A stretch of DNA of 6,745 bases. Source: a bacterium. Lineage in GTDB: Bacteria; Arandabacterota; Arandabacteria; Arandabacterales; JALGWA01. Each line of letters opens with the position of its first letter. The stretch's first letter is position 1. Shown piece after piece: positions 1 through 6,652 of this stretch. The position numbers were made by a program, and so were the translations under genes. The stretch spans positions 1 through 6,745 of the forward strand of contig JALGWA010000071.1 of assembly GCA_025774425.1 (NCBI GenBank), read 5' to 3'. The notes beneath the pieces were generated by a model. It was given only the letters and a program-made list of their open reading frames with translations. It was not told where the DNA came from and ran no database searches.

Positions 1-1428
1 ATGAGACAGTTCTCGGGCTTCGGCTCCGCGAAGGACTCCAACGAGCGTTACCACTTCCTGCTCGACAGGGGCCAGACCGGCCTGTCGGTGGCGTTCGATA
101 TGCCGACGATCATGGGCTACGATTCCGATCACCCGCGCGCCCACGGAGAGGTCGGGATGTGCGGCGTCGCAATCGATTCCCTGGCGGACATGGAGACCCT
201 GTTCAAGGGGATCCCCCTCGACAAGGTCTCGACGTCGATGACGATAAACGCCCCCGCGTCCATTCTGCTGGCCTTCTACATATGTGTCGGCGAGAAGCAG
301 GGCGTGCCCTCCGAGAAGCTCCGCGGAACGATTCAGAACGACATCCTCAAGGAGTATATCGCCCAGAAGTCCTGGATATTCCCGCCGGAGCCGTCGATCC
401 GGATCATCACCGACATATTCTCCTTCTGCGCCGACCACGTCCCACGCTGGAATACCATCTCGATAAGCGGCTATCACATCAGGGAGGCCGGTTCGACCGC
501 GGCCCAGGAGCTGGCGTTCACGCTCGCGGACGGATTCGCATATGTGGAGGCCGGCATCGCAGCGGGCCTGGATGTGGATACGTTCGCACCGCGGCTTTCC
601 TTCTTCTTCAACTCGCATCTGGACTTCTTCGAGGAGATCGCCAAGTACCGGGCGGCCCGCCGGATATGGGCGAGGCACATGAAGGAGAAATACGGGGCCA
701 AGAAGCCGGAATCGTTGCTGGTCAGGTTCCACACGCAGACAGCCGGTTGCACGCTCACGGCCCAGCAGCCGGAAAACAACATAGTGAGGACGGCGTACGA
801 GGCCATGGCGGCGGCCCTGGGCGGGACGCAGTCGCTCCACACGAATTCCATGGACGAAACGCTGGCCCTCCCTACGGAGAAGGCCGTGCAGATAGCGTTG
901 CGGACCCAGCAGATCCTGGCGCATGAGACGGGGATCACCAACACCATAGACCCGCTCGCCGGGTCCTACTACGTGGAGTATCTGACGAACCGGCTCGAAC
1001 AAGAGGCGGAAGATTACTTCAGGAAGATCGAGGACCTGGGAGGGGTCGTCAAGGCGATCGATCACGGCTTCTTCCAGAAGGAGATCGCCGACGCAGCCTA
1101 CCGCTACCAGAGAGAGGTCGAGACCAAGGCCAAGACCGTGGTCGGTGTCAACGAGTACGTGCTGGAGGATGAGAAGATAGGAATCGATCTCCTCAAGATA
1201 GATCCCAGGGTCGAGAAGGACCAGGCCGCGGCCTTGAAGGCTCTCCGGGCCGAACGGGACAACGGGGCCGTAGGGAGGGCGCTGGCCGACCTCAGGGCGG
1301 CGGCGGAGGGCACGGACAACCTCATGCCCCGGATAATCGAGTGCTCAAGGGCCTACTGCACGCTGGGGGAGATGGTCGATACGCTCAAGAGTGTCTTTGG
1401 GGAATACAAGGAGCCCATAATCTTCTAG
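1..1428 (+). CDS. icmA: Acyl-CoA mutase large subunit, isobutyryl-CoA mutase type (5' partial)
   Basis: Catalytic TIM-barrel subunit of an adenosylcobalamin-dependent acyl-CoA mutase of the methylmalonyl-CoA mutase (MCM) family. The 475 visible residues align without gaps to the family core: [10 protein letters not shown] (27-36), [10 protein letters not shown] (109-118), [11 protein letters not shown] (154-164), APRLSFFF (196-203), [11 protein letters not shown] (273-283), VGVNEY (381-386) and the closing [14 protein letters not shown]. Using Propionibacterium numbering (offset 85), Gln197, Tyr243 and His244 are kept (Gln112, Tyr158, His159). The carboxylate-binding pair Tyr89/Arg207 is Phe4/Gln122, as in isobutyryl-CoA mutase. 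The likely reaction is therefore isobutyryl-CoA to or from n-butyryl-CoA. The protein ends after the barrel; the B12-binding domain is the next gene. The ATG at base 1 is an internal Met of the conserved T-M-R-Q-F segment, so roughly 80-95 N-terminal residues lie upstream of the window. Methylmalonyl-CoA mutase remains the default family label; isovaleryl/pivalyl-CoA activity cannot be excluded. Confidence 0.93.
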   Translation: MRQFSGFGSAKDSNERYHFLLDRGQTGLSVAFDMPTIMGYDSDHPRAHGEVGMCGVAIDSLADMETLFKGIPLDKVSTSMTINAPASILLAFYICVGEKQGVPSEKLRGTIQNDILKEYIAQKSWIFPPEPSIRIITDIFSFCADHVPRWNTISISGYHIREAGSTAAQELAFTLADGFAYVEAGIAAGLDVDTFAPRLSFFFNSHLDFFEEIAKYRAARRIWARHMKEKYGAKKPESLLVRFHTQTAGCTLTAQQPENNIVRTAYEAMAAALGGTQSLHTNSMDETLALPTEKAVQIALRTQQILAHETGITNTIDPLAGSYYVEYLTNRLEQEAEDYFRKIEDLGGVVKAIDHGFFQKEIADAAYRYQREVETKAKTVVGVNEYVLEDEKIGIDLLKIDPRVEKDQAAALKALRAERDNGAVGRALADLRAAAEGTDNLMPRIIECSRAYCTLGEMVDTLKSVFGEYKEPIIF

Positions 1429-1437
1429 GGCAGGTTC

Positions 1438-1443
1438 GGGAGG
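1438..1443 (+). promoter_or_regulatory. Ribosome binding site of the mutase small subunit
   Basis: GGGAGG ends five bases before the ATG at 1449. It fixes the start of the small subunit there, not at the in-frame ATG at 1341, which lies inside the large-subunit gene and would add 36 residues unrelated to the B12-binding family. Confidence 0.75.
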
Positions 1444-1448
1444 CGGAT

Positions 1449-1850
1449 ATGGACAGGAAGATAAGAGTTCTGATTGGCAAGCCCGGGCTCGACGGTCACG
1501 ACCGCGGGGCCAAGGTCGTGGCCAGCGCCCTGAGAGATGCGGGTATGGAGGTCATATATACAGGCCTGCACCAGACGCCGGAGATGATCGTCGAGGCCGC
1601 GATCCAGGAGGATGTCGATGTCGTGGGGCTCAGTATTCTGTCCGGGGCCCACATGACCCTGATTCCCAAGGTCGTCTCCATGCTCAGGGAGCGCGGGGCC
1701 GGTGACATCATGGTGGTCGTCGGGGGCATCATTCCCGACGATGACGCGGCGGAGCTCCGCAAGGCCGGAGTCGCCGCCGTGTTCACTCCCGGCGCGCCGA
1801 CGGCCGAGATAGTGGATTTCGTCAAGAAAGAGGCGGCGTCGCGCCTGTGA
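1449..1850 (+). CDS. icmB: B12-binding small subunit of acyl-CoA mutase
   Basis: A 133-residue stand-alone cobalamin-binding (Rossmann-like) domain that pairs with the upstream large subunit to form the active mutase. Visible motifs are the D-x-H-x-x-G signature DGHDRG at 15-20, with His17 the expected lower axial ligand to cobalt; the S-x-L motif SIL at 62-64; and the GG motif in VVVGGIIP (89-96) that lines the dimethylbenzimidazole tail. The C-terminal [12 protein letters not shown] is typical of the family. Length matches separate small subunits (about 130-145 residues). It begins 20 bases after the large-subunit stop. The domain alone cannot tell MCM from isobutyryl-CoA mutase; the symbol rests on the substrate residues in its partner. 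Isoleucine ATA codons occur here as in the large subunit. Confidence 0.93.
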   Translation: MDRKIRVLIGKPGLDGHDRGAKVVASALRDAGMEVIYTGLHQTPEMIVEAAIQEDVDVVGLSILSGAHMTLIPKVVSMLRERGAGDIMVVVGGIIPDDDAAELRKAGVAAVFTPGAPTAEIVDFVKKEAASRL

Positions 1851-1913
1851 CGGCGACGACGACCTTCGGTCGGCCCGCGTTGGAATCGAAGGGACGGACC
1901 GAGGAGGAGGGGT
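1851..1913 (+). other. 63-base intergenic gap with small hairpin
   Basis: This is the longest gap inside the operon. It holds a short perfect stem, CGACC (1860-1864) with GGTCG (1868-1872) around a TTC loop. In addition, TCGGTC (1866-1871) is complementary to GACCGA (1897-1902), which touches the ribosome binding site of the next gene, so two exclusive pairings are possible. No promoter-like boxes or T-run are evident. A regulatory role is conjecture. Confidence 0.3.
1902..1907 (+). promoter_or_regulatory. Ribosome binding site of the acyl-CoA dehydrogenase
   Basis: AGGAGG, within a GAGGAGGAGG run, stands six bases before the ATG at 1914. It supports that start, which gives the normal N-terminus of the family. 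Confidence 0.8.
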
Positions 1914-3050
1914 ATGGAACTTTCTGAAGAGCACAAGATGATAAGGGACATGGTGAGGGAGTTCGCTCTGGGGGAGGTGAAGCCCCTTGCGAAGGAGTTG
2001 GACGAGACCGGCGAGGTCAACCTGGACCTCTACAAGAAGATGGCCGGACTGGGACTTCTCGGCATGCCCTTCCCGGAGGAATGGGGCGGCGGCGGCACCG
2101 ATACGCTGGGCTACACCATAGGCGTCGAAGAGATATCGAGGGTGTGCGGCTCGACGGGACTCAGCATGGCGGCGCACACTTCGCTCGGCACTTATCCCAT
2201 CTACGAGTTCGGGACCGAGGAGCAGAAGAAGAAATACGTTCCCGACCTCGCGAGCGGCCGCAAGCTCGGCGGGTTCGGACTCACGGAGCCGAGCGCGGGT
2301 TCGGACGCGGGGGGCACGCAGACGACCGCGGTCAGGGACGGGGACCATTACGTACTGAACGGCACCAAGTGCTTCATCACGAGCGCCGGCATAGGCGAGA
2401 CATTCGTCGCGACCGCCGTGACGGACAAGGGGGCGGGCACACGCGGGATCTCGGCCTTCATAGTCGAGAAGGGCATGGCCGGGTTCAAGGCCGGCAAGAA
2501 GGAGCACAAGCTCGGCTGCCGCGGGTCCGATACGGGGGAGCTGATTTTCGAGGACTGCAGAGTGCCTGTCGAGAACATGCTCGGCGAGGAGAACCAGGGG
2601 TTCAAGATATTCCTCCATACCCTCGACGGGGGGCGGATATCGATCGGGGCGATGGCGCTCGGCATCGCCCAGGGCGCGCTGGACGCGAGCATCGAGTATG
2701 CCAGGGAACGCAGGCAGTTCGGCAAGCCCATCGCGAAGTTCGGGGCGGTCAATGACATGATCGCCCAGATGGCCACGGAGATCGAGGCGGCCAGGCTGCT
2801 CGTCTACGATGCGTCCATCAGGAAGGACAGGGGCCGGCCCTACTCCATACCGTCCGCCATGGCGAAGCTCTTCGCCTCGGAGGTCGCGATGAGGGCCACC
2901 AGGGCCGCCATCCAGATTTACGGCGGCTATGGTTACATGAAAGACTACGAGGTCGAAAGGTTCTGGAGAGACGCCAAGCTGACGACGATCGGAGAGGGCA
3001 CGTCGGAGATCCAGCGGCTCGTAATCGGCCGGCACCTTCTCGGCAGGTGA
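1914..3050 (+). CDS. Acyl-CoA dehydrogenase, short-chain (butyryl-CoA dehydrogenase-like)
   Basis: FAD enzyme of 378 residues, the usual length for short-chain acyl-CoA dehydrogenases, forming the alpha,beta double bond of an acyl-CoA and passing electrons to electron-transfer flavoprotein. Order seen: helical N-terminal domain (about 1-115); the first family signature at 121-133 with [10 protein letters not shown]; beta domain to about 225; C-terminal helical domain with RRQFGKP (266-272); and the second signature from QIYGGYGY (334-341) to RDAK. The catalytic base is expected at Glu361 in GEGTSEIQR (360-368). The alternative base position used by isovaleryl-CoA dehydrogenase is Gly240 here, which argues against that subtype. 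The residue before Glu361 is Gly instead of the Tyr of butyryl-CoA and medium-chain enzymes. Next to an isobutyryl-type mutase, butyryl-CoA to crotonyl-CoA is the likely reaction, but chain length and branching preference are inferred. Cytosolic; no signal peptide. No ETF genes are visible. Confidence 0.92.
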   Translation: MELSEEHKMIRDMVREFALGEVKPLAKELDETGEVNLDLYKKMAGLGLLGMPFPEEWGGGGTDTLGYTIGVEEISRVCGSTGLSMAAHTSLGTYPIYEFGTEEQKKKYVPDLASGRKLGGFGLTEPSAGSDAGGTQTTAVRDGDHYVLNGTKCFITSAGIGETFVATAVTDKGAGTRGISAFIVEKGMAGFKAGKKEHKLGCRGSDTGELIFEDCRVPVENMLGEENQGFKIFLHTLDGGRISIGAMALGIAQGALDASIEYARERRQFGKPIAKFGAVNDMIAQMATEIEAARLLVYDASIRKDRGRPYSIPSAMAKLFASEVAMRATRAAIQIYGGYGYMKDYEVERFWRDAKLTTIGEGTSEIQRLVIGRHLLGR

Positions 3051-3057
3051 CGTGCGC

Positions 3058-3062
3058 GGAGG
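3058..3062 (+). promoter_or_regulatory. Ribosome binding site deciding the start of the MtaA/UroD-family gene
   Basis: GGAGG ends seven bases before the ATG at 3070. The in-frame GTG at 3052 lies upstream of this site, one base after the preceding stop, and would give six extra non-conserved residues. The ATG is preferred. Confidence 0.75.
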
Positions 3063-3069
3063 CCATTCT

Positions 3070-4089
3070 ATGAACAGCGTCGAGAGAGTGAAAGCGGCTT
3101 TCAGGCGGCGGGAGTCGGACAGGCTGCCGTTCTATCCCATCGTCAGCGGGCTGGCCGCCGAGCTCGTCGGCGTCTCGACGGCCGACTACTACAGGGATCT
3201 CGACAAGATGGCGGATGCCCAGATGCGTCTGCATGATGAAACGGGCCAGGATGTCATCGTCATGATGTCGGATCTCTTCATGGAAGTCGAGGCCATGGGG
3301 GCCGAGGTCGAGTTTCCCGAGGGCGAGGTTCCGAGGCTCAAGTCGTATTTGCTTGCGGAAAGGGCCTCGCTGGCGTCGCTGTCGGCGCCGGACCCTGCGA
3401 GCAGCGGGAGACTCCCGGCCTATGTCGCGGCCTGCGCGAAGGTCGTGGGCGCCAAGGGGAGGCAAGTCCCCGTCGGGGGCGTGATATGCGGGCCCTGGAC
3501 ACTCGCCGTGAATCTCAGGGGGGCGCAGGAACTCATCATCGACACGGTCGAGGATCCGGGTTTCGTGCACGATCTCATGGAGTTCACGAGCGGCGTCACG
3601 AGAGCATTCGGGGACGCCGTGACCGGGGCGGGCGCGGGCCTGAGCCTGAGCGAGGCTCCGGCCTCCATAAGTCTAATATCGCCAAAGATTTTCAAGGAGT
3701 TCGTGCTACCTTACCTGAAGGATACAGTCGCGTATTTCGGCGCGAAGAAGACCGGCGTCACGCTGCACATATGCGGCTTCATCGACCCCATAATGGAGGA
3801 CATCGTATCCTCGGGCGCGGTGGCCATCAGCATGGATCAACCATCGTCCCTGGATCGGATGCTCACCGCATGCGGCTCGAGATGTGTCGTCATCGGCAAC
3901 GTGTCCACGGGCGTTTTCATCGACGGGACGAGGGATGACATCGAGAGGGAAGTCAGGCGTTGCGTCGAGATAGGGAAGGAGAGGGGAGGTTACATTCTCT
4001 CGACGGGGTGTGAGATCTCCCCCAAGGGAGACTTGGACAAGGTCAGAATGTTCTGCGAACTCGCCGCTTCCATGGGCGGGTTCGGGTAG
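3070..4089 (+). CDS. Uroporphyrinogen decarboxylase/MtaA-superfamily methyltransferase-like protein
   Basis: A 339-residue TIM-barrel protein of the family that includes heme-pathway UroD and the corrinoid:coenzyme M methyltransferases MtaA/MtbA/CmuA. The zinc-site pattern of the methyltransferase branch is visible: His233-x-Cys235 in LHICG (232-236) and Cys314 in STGCEISP (311-318). GPWTLA (141-146) is a family block. The arginine-rich N-terminal signature of true UroD (RQAGRY-type) is absent; the start reads VERVKAAFRRRESDRLPFYP, as in MtaA-like proteins. A heme-synthesis role is therefore unlikely. The expected chemistry is methyl transfer between a corrinoid and a thiol, but no MtaC-like corrinoid protein or MtaB partner is in the window and the substrate is unknown. 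It sits 19 bases after the dehydrogenase and 24 before the thiolase, so it is an operon member. A link to the B12-dependent mutase upstream is inference only. Confidence 0.85.
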   Translation: MNSVERVKAAFRRRESDRLPFYPIVSGLAAELVGVSTADYYRDLDKMADAQMRLHDETGQDVIVMMSDLFMEVEAMGAEVEFPEGEVPRLKSYLLAERASLASLSAPDPASSGRLPAYVAACAKVVGAKGRQVPVGGVICGPWTLAVNLRGAQELIIDTVEDPGFVHDLMEFTSGVTRAFGDAVTGAGAGLSLSEAPASISLISPKIFKEFVLPYLKDTVAYFGAKKTGVTLHICGFIDPIMEDIVSSGAVAISMDQPSSLDRMLTACGSRCVVIGNVSTGVFIDGTRDDIEREVRRCVEIGKERGGYILSTGCEISPKGDLDKVRMFCELAASMGGFG

Positions 4090-4103
4090 GTTGGAAGCGA
4101 CTT

Positions 4104-4108
4104 GGAGG
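4104..4108 (+). promoter_or_regulatory. Ribosome binding site deciding the thiolase start
   Basis: GGAGG ends five bases before the ATG at 4114. A TTG at 4102 is in frame but overlaps the site itself, so the ATG is the better start. Confidence 0.78.
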
Positions 4109-4113
4109 AGAAG

Positions 4114-5304
4114 ATGGCAGATCCGAGAGACATCGTGTTAGTGAGTGCCGCAAGGACGGCCACGGGCGCGTTTCTGGGGACCCTCGCCGGCCTTCCGGCC
4201 CCGGTGCTCGGGGCGGCCGCGATCAAGGCGGCTGTTGAGCGGGCGGGAATCAAGCCGGACGACGTCGACGAGGTCATCATGGGGAACGTCGTCGGGGCCG
4301 GCATGGGTCAGAACCCCGCCAGGCAAGCCGCGATCAAGGCCGGCATCCCGGCCACGGTCGGCGCGACGACCATAAACAAGGTGTGCGGGTCGGGGCTCAA
4401 GGCGGTCGTGTTCGCCTCCCAGGCGATCAAGGCCGGCGATTACGGCTGCATCGTCGCGGGCGGCATGGAGAGCATGAGCAACTGCCCCTACCTGCTCGCC
4501 AAGGCCCGCACCGGCTACAGGCTCGGTCACGGGAAGCTGATCGACTCGATGGTTCACGACGGCCTCTGGTGCGCGTTCGAGGACTTCCACATGGGCAACA
4601 CGGGGGAGCTCGTCGCCGAGAAGTACGGCATCAGCCGTCAAGCCATCGACGAGTATGCATACAACAGCCACAGGAAGGCTGTCGCCGCCATCGAGGGCGG
4701 AAAGTTCAAGGACGAGATCGTCCCCGTCGAAGTTCCCCGGCGCAAGGGTGATCCCATCGTCTTCGAGGTCGATGAGGGTCCGAGGAAGGACACGAGCGTG
4801 GAGAAGCTCGCCAAACTGCGGCCCGCCTTCAAGAAGGACGGAGTCGTCACCGCCGGTAATGCTCCCAGCGTGAACGACGGCGGGTCGGCTCTCGTGGTGA
4901 TGTCCAGGGAGAGGGCTGGCGAGCTCGGCGCCGAGCCGATCGCTAAGGTCACCGGTTACGCGACCGGAGGGACCGAGCCCAAGTGGGTGATGATGGCCCC
5001 GGTGCCGGCCGTCAAGAACCTGCTCGAGGTGACCGGCTACAAGATCGATGACTTCGATCTCGTGGAGCTCAATGAGGCCTTTGCGGTCCAGGCGATGGCC
5101 GTGATCCAGGAGCTCGGGTTCGATCCTGAACGGGTGAACGTCAACGGCGGCGGCGTGGCGCTCGGCCATGCGATCGGCTCCACGGGTTCGAGAATCCTGA
5201 CGACTCTGCTCTATGCACTCAAGGACAGAGGGCTCAAGACCGGTCTGGCGACGCTTTGCCTCGGCGGAGGGAACGCCGTCGCGCTTGCGGTGGAGATGGA
5301 ATAG
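4114..5304 (+). CDS. atoB: Acetyl-CoA acetyltransferase (thiolase)
   Basis: Cytosolic thiolase of 396 residues, the usual length of tetrameric bacterial acetoacetyl-CoA thiolases. It cleaves acetoacetyl-CoA with CoA to two acetyl-CoA, or condenses them in reverse. All catalytic elements are present: nucleophile Cys91 in [11 protein letters not shown] (88-98), the NEAF motif with Asn320, His352 in [16 protein letters not shown] (345-360) and the second cysteine Cys382 in LCLGGGNA (381-388). The start block [14 protein letters not shown] is standard. It differs from the archaeal thiolases partnered with DUF35 proteins in retaining the Cys382 region and bacterial-type motifs. The stop is 10 bases before the next gene, giving a thiolase-hydroxyacyl-CoA dehydrogenase pair common in butyrate pathways. 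Longer 3-ketoacyl-CoA substrates cannot be ruled out. Isoleucine is nearly always ATC here, unlike in the first genes of the operon. Confidence 0.93.
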   Translation: MADPRDIVLVSAARTATGAFLGTLAGLPAPVLGAAAIKAAVERAGIKPDDVDEVIMGNVVGAGMGQNPARQAAIKAGIPATVGATTINKVCGSGLKAVVFASQAIKAGDYGCIVAGGMESMSNCPYLLAKARTGYRLGHGKLIDSMVHDGLWCAFEDFHMGNTGELVAEKYGISRQAIDEYAYNSHRKAVAAIEGGKFKDEIVPVEVPRRKGDPIVFEVDEGPRKDTSVEKLAKLRPAFKKDGVVTAGNAPSVNDGGSALVVMSRERAGELGAEPIAKVTGYATGGTEPKWVMMAPVPAVKNLLEVTGYKIDDFDLVELNEAFAVQAMAVIQELGFDPERVNVNGGGVALGHAIGSTGSRILTTLLYALKDRGLKTGLATLCLGGGNAVALAVEME

Positions 5305-5308
5305 GAGG
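5304..5308 (+). promoter_or_regulatory. Ribosome binding site of hbd, overlapping the thiolase stop
   Basis: GGAGG begins on the last base of the thiolase TAG and ends six bases before the ATG at 5315, suggesting coupled translation. It rules out the upstream in-frame ATG at 5213, which lies inside the thiolase gene. Confidence 0.8.
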
Positions 5309-5314
5309 CGGGAA

Positions 5315-6166
5315 ATGGAAGTCAAGAAGGCGGGAGTGGTCGGCGCCGGGACCATGGGGAACGGCATCGCCCACGTATTCGCGATGAACGGCTATGACGT
5401 CGCGCTCATGGACGTCGAGGAGAGTTTCCTCGAGCGGGCCGTAAGCATCATCACCATGAATCTGGATCGCATGATCAAGAAAGAGAAGATCACGGAGGCC
5501 GACAAGGAGGCGGCTCTGTCGAGGATCAAGAAGACGGTGTCGATATCGGACCTCGCGGACTGCGACATCGTCATCGAGGCGGCCACCGAGGACTTCGCCG
5601 TCAAGCAGAAGATCTTCAAGGACCTCGACTCGACCTGCAAGGACAGCGCCGTCCTCGCGACCAACACCTCGTCGATTTCGATCACCGAGATCGCCGCGGA
5701 AGTCAAGCGGCCCGACAAGGTCGTGGGGATGCACTTCATGAACCCCGTCCCGATGATGAAGCTCGTGGAAGTCGTTCGGGGTGTCGCGACTTCGGACGAG
5801 ACCTACAACTCGGTGATGGAGCTCGCCGCCGCGATCGGCAAGACCCCGGTCGGCGTCAACGACTACCCCGGCTTCGTCGCCAATCGCCTCCTGATGCCGA
5901 TGATAAACGAGGCCTGCTATGCCCTCATGGAGGGCGTTGCGACCAAGGAGTCGATCGACACCGTCATGAAGCTCGGCATGGCGCACCCCATGGGGCCGCT
6001 GGCGCTCGCCGACCTCATCGGCCTGGACGTGTGCCTGGCCATCATGGAGGTGCTTTACAGCGGTTTCGCCGACTCGAAGTACAGGCCTTGTCCGCTGCTC
6101 AGGAACATGGTCAAGGCCGGCTATCTCGGAAGGAAGACCAAGCGGGGCTTCTACGAATACGAGTAG
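5315..6166 (+). CDS. hbd: 3-hydroxybutyryl-CoA dehydrogenase
   Basis: NAD(P)-dependent dehydrogenase of 283 residues, the normal length of the single-function bacterial enzyme. It oxidises 3-hydroxybutyryl-CoA to acetoacetyl-CoA, the substrate of the thiolase encoded just upstream. The N-terminal Rossmann fold has GAGTMG at 10-15, with Asp33 at the end of the second strand, which suggests NAD preference. Catalytic residues fit His140 in GMHFMNPVP (138-146) and Glu152 (spacing 12, as in the human enzyme), with Ser119 and Asn190 nearby. The family signature is DYPGFVANRLL (183-193). The C-terminal domain ends normally with KTKRGFYEYE. No hydratase domain is fused, so a separate crotonase must supply 3-hydroxybutyryl-CoA in the oxidative direction. 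This is the last gene of the operon. Isoleucine is mostly ATC, as in the thiolase. Confidence 0.94.
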   Translation: MEVKKAGVVGAGTMGNGIAHVFAMNGYDVALMDVEESFLERAVSIITMNLDRMIKKEKITEADKEAALSRIKKTVSISDLADCDIVIEAATEDFAVKQKIFKDLDSTCKDSAVLATNTSSISITEIAAEVKRPDKVVGMHFMNPVPMMKLVEVVRGVATSDETYNSVMELAAAIGKTPVGVNDYPGFVANRLLMPMINEACYALMEGVATKESIDTVMKLGMAHPMGPLALADLIGLDVCLAIMEVLYSGFADSKYRPCPLLRNMVKAGYLGRKTKRGFYEYE

Positions 6167-6175
6167 ACTCCCGAG

Positions 6176-6228
6176 GCCGACGGGGACGGGGCTGCTCCGC
6201 TGAGGAGCGGCCCCGTGTCGTCGTCGGC
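6176..6228. terminator. Two-tier GC-rich hairpin between convergent genes
   Basis: The inner stem pairs 6186-6198 (ACGGGGCTGCTCC) with 6204-6216: 13 pairs including one G-T wobble, with a five-base loop GCTGA. An outer six-pair stem joins GCCGAC (6176-6181) with GTCGGC (6223-6228). It lies 9 bases after the hbd stop and 30 before the stop of the facing gene, so it could end transcription from both sides. No T-run follows on either strand, so classical intrinsic termination is uncertain; it may act as an mRNA 3' stabiliser. Confidence 0.65.
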
Positions 6229-6258
6229 GCCTTCCAGGGGCCGAGGGCGGGTCTCACG

Positions 6259-6651
6259 TCAGACGGTCGGAGGCGGCACCCCGCCGTCGTCGGGCGGTTC
6301 GATTATTATCTTCGGGGTCGAGCCCCCCTCCGCAAACGCGTCGGAGTCTTCCAGGTAGACACAGAACGGGTGCACCCCCTTCGTCGCATCGGCGAGCACC
6401 GGGAGCGTCACCTGCCCTGCGGCGTCCAGGTGGATGAACCTTTCGGCGAAGATCACCGCAGAGTCGTCGATGGGGACGATGATCGTGACCCTCTCGCCGG
6501 TGGAGTTCCGGAACGTGACCTCTTCCTCCCTGTTGACGTAGACGCCGGGCTCGCCCAGCTTCTGCCTGTCCTCGGGAACGGGATGGCCCCCCGACTCGGA
6601 GACCTTCCGGTCATCGCCGATGTTCACTTCCAGTATGGATCCGGCTGTCAT
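6259..6651 (-). CDS. Hypothetical small protein, possible cupredoxin-like beta-sandwich
   Basis: A 130-residue acidic protein that I do not recognise. The start is well supported by a perfect AAGGAGGT upstream. There is no signal peptide or membrane segment, so it appears cytosolic. The middle alternates short hydrophobic strands with turns: GVYVNREEEVTFRNSTG (36-52), RVTIIVP (54-60), AVIFAERFIHL (65-75), QVTLPVL (80-86), HPFCVYLED (94-102) and PKIIIEP (113-119). Such a layout is seen in cupredoxin- or Ig-like domains. Phrases such as 'EEVTFRNSTGERVTI' and the aromatic-Cys strand recall plastocyanin-like folds, but the only cysteine (Cys97) is not followed by the His and Met copper ligands, so a type 1 copper site is not evident. 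The tail (120-130) is rich in Pro, Gly and Asp. It converges on the operon and shares no visible function with it. Confidence 0.78.
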   Translation of the reverse strand: MTAGSILEVNIGDDRKVSESGGHPVPEDRQKLGEPGVYVNREEEVTFRNSTGERVTIIVPIDDSAVIFAERFIHLDAAGQVTLPVLADATKGVHPFCVYLEDSDAFAEGGSTPKIIIEPPDDGGVPPPTV

Positions 6652-6652
6652 G

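Noticed and set aside
159..926. Plus-strand open frame of 255 codons in another frame
   Set aside because: Overlaps the conserved mutase core and encodes an Arg/Gly-rich string with no motif.
1..1428. Taking the ATG at base 1 as the true start of the mutase
   Set aside because: This Met is inside the conserved T-M-R-Q segment of the family, and the substrate-channel N-terminal part is missing; the gene continues upstream of the window.
1..1850. Plain methylmalonyl-CoA mutase assignment
   Set aside because: Both carboxylate-binding residues are replaced by the isobutyryl-CoA mutase pair, and the neighbours are butyrate-type enzymes. The family name is kept only as a fallback.
1425..3035. Long minus-strand open frame of 536 codons
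   Set aside because: It lies antisense to the small subunit and dehydrogenase genes, which have full family motifs and ribosome binding sites. Its product is a low-complexity Arg/Leu/Pro-rich string typical of G+C-rich shadow frames.
3070..4089. Uroporphyrinogen decarboxylase (hemE) for heme synthesis
   Set aside because: The N-terminal UroD signature is absent and the HxC...C zinc site of the methyltransferase branch is present; no heme genes are nearby.
4138..5367. Minus-strand open frame of 409 codons
   Set aside because: Antisense shadow of the thiolase gene; composition is Asp/Arg/His-rich with no recognisable domain.
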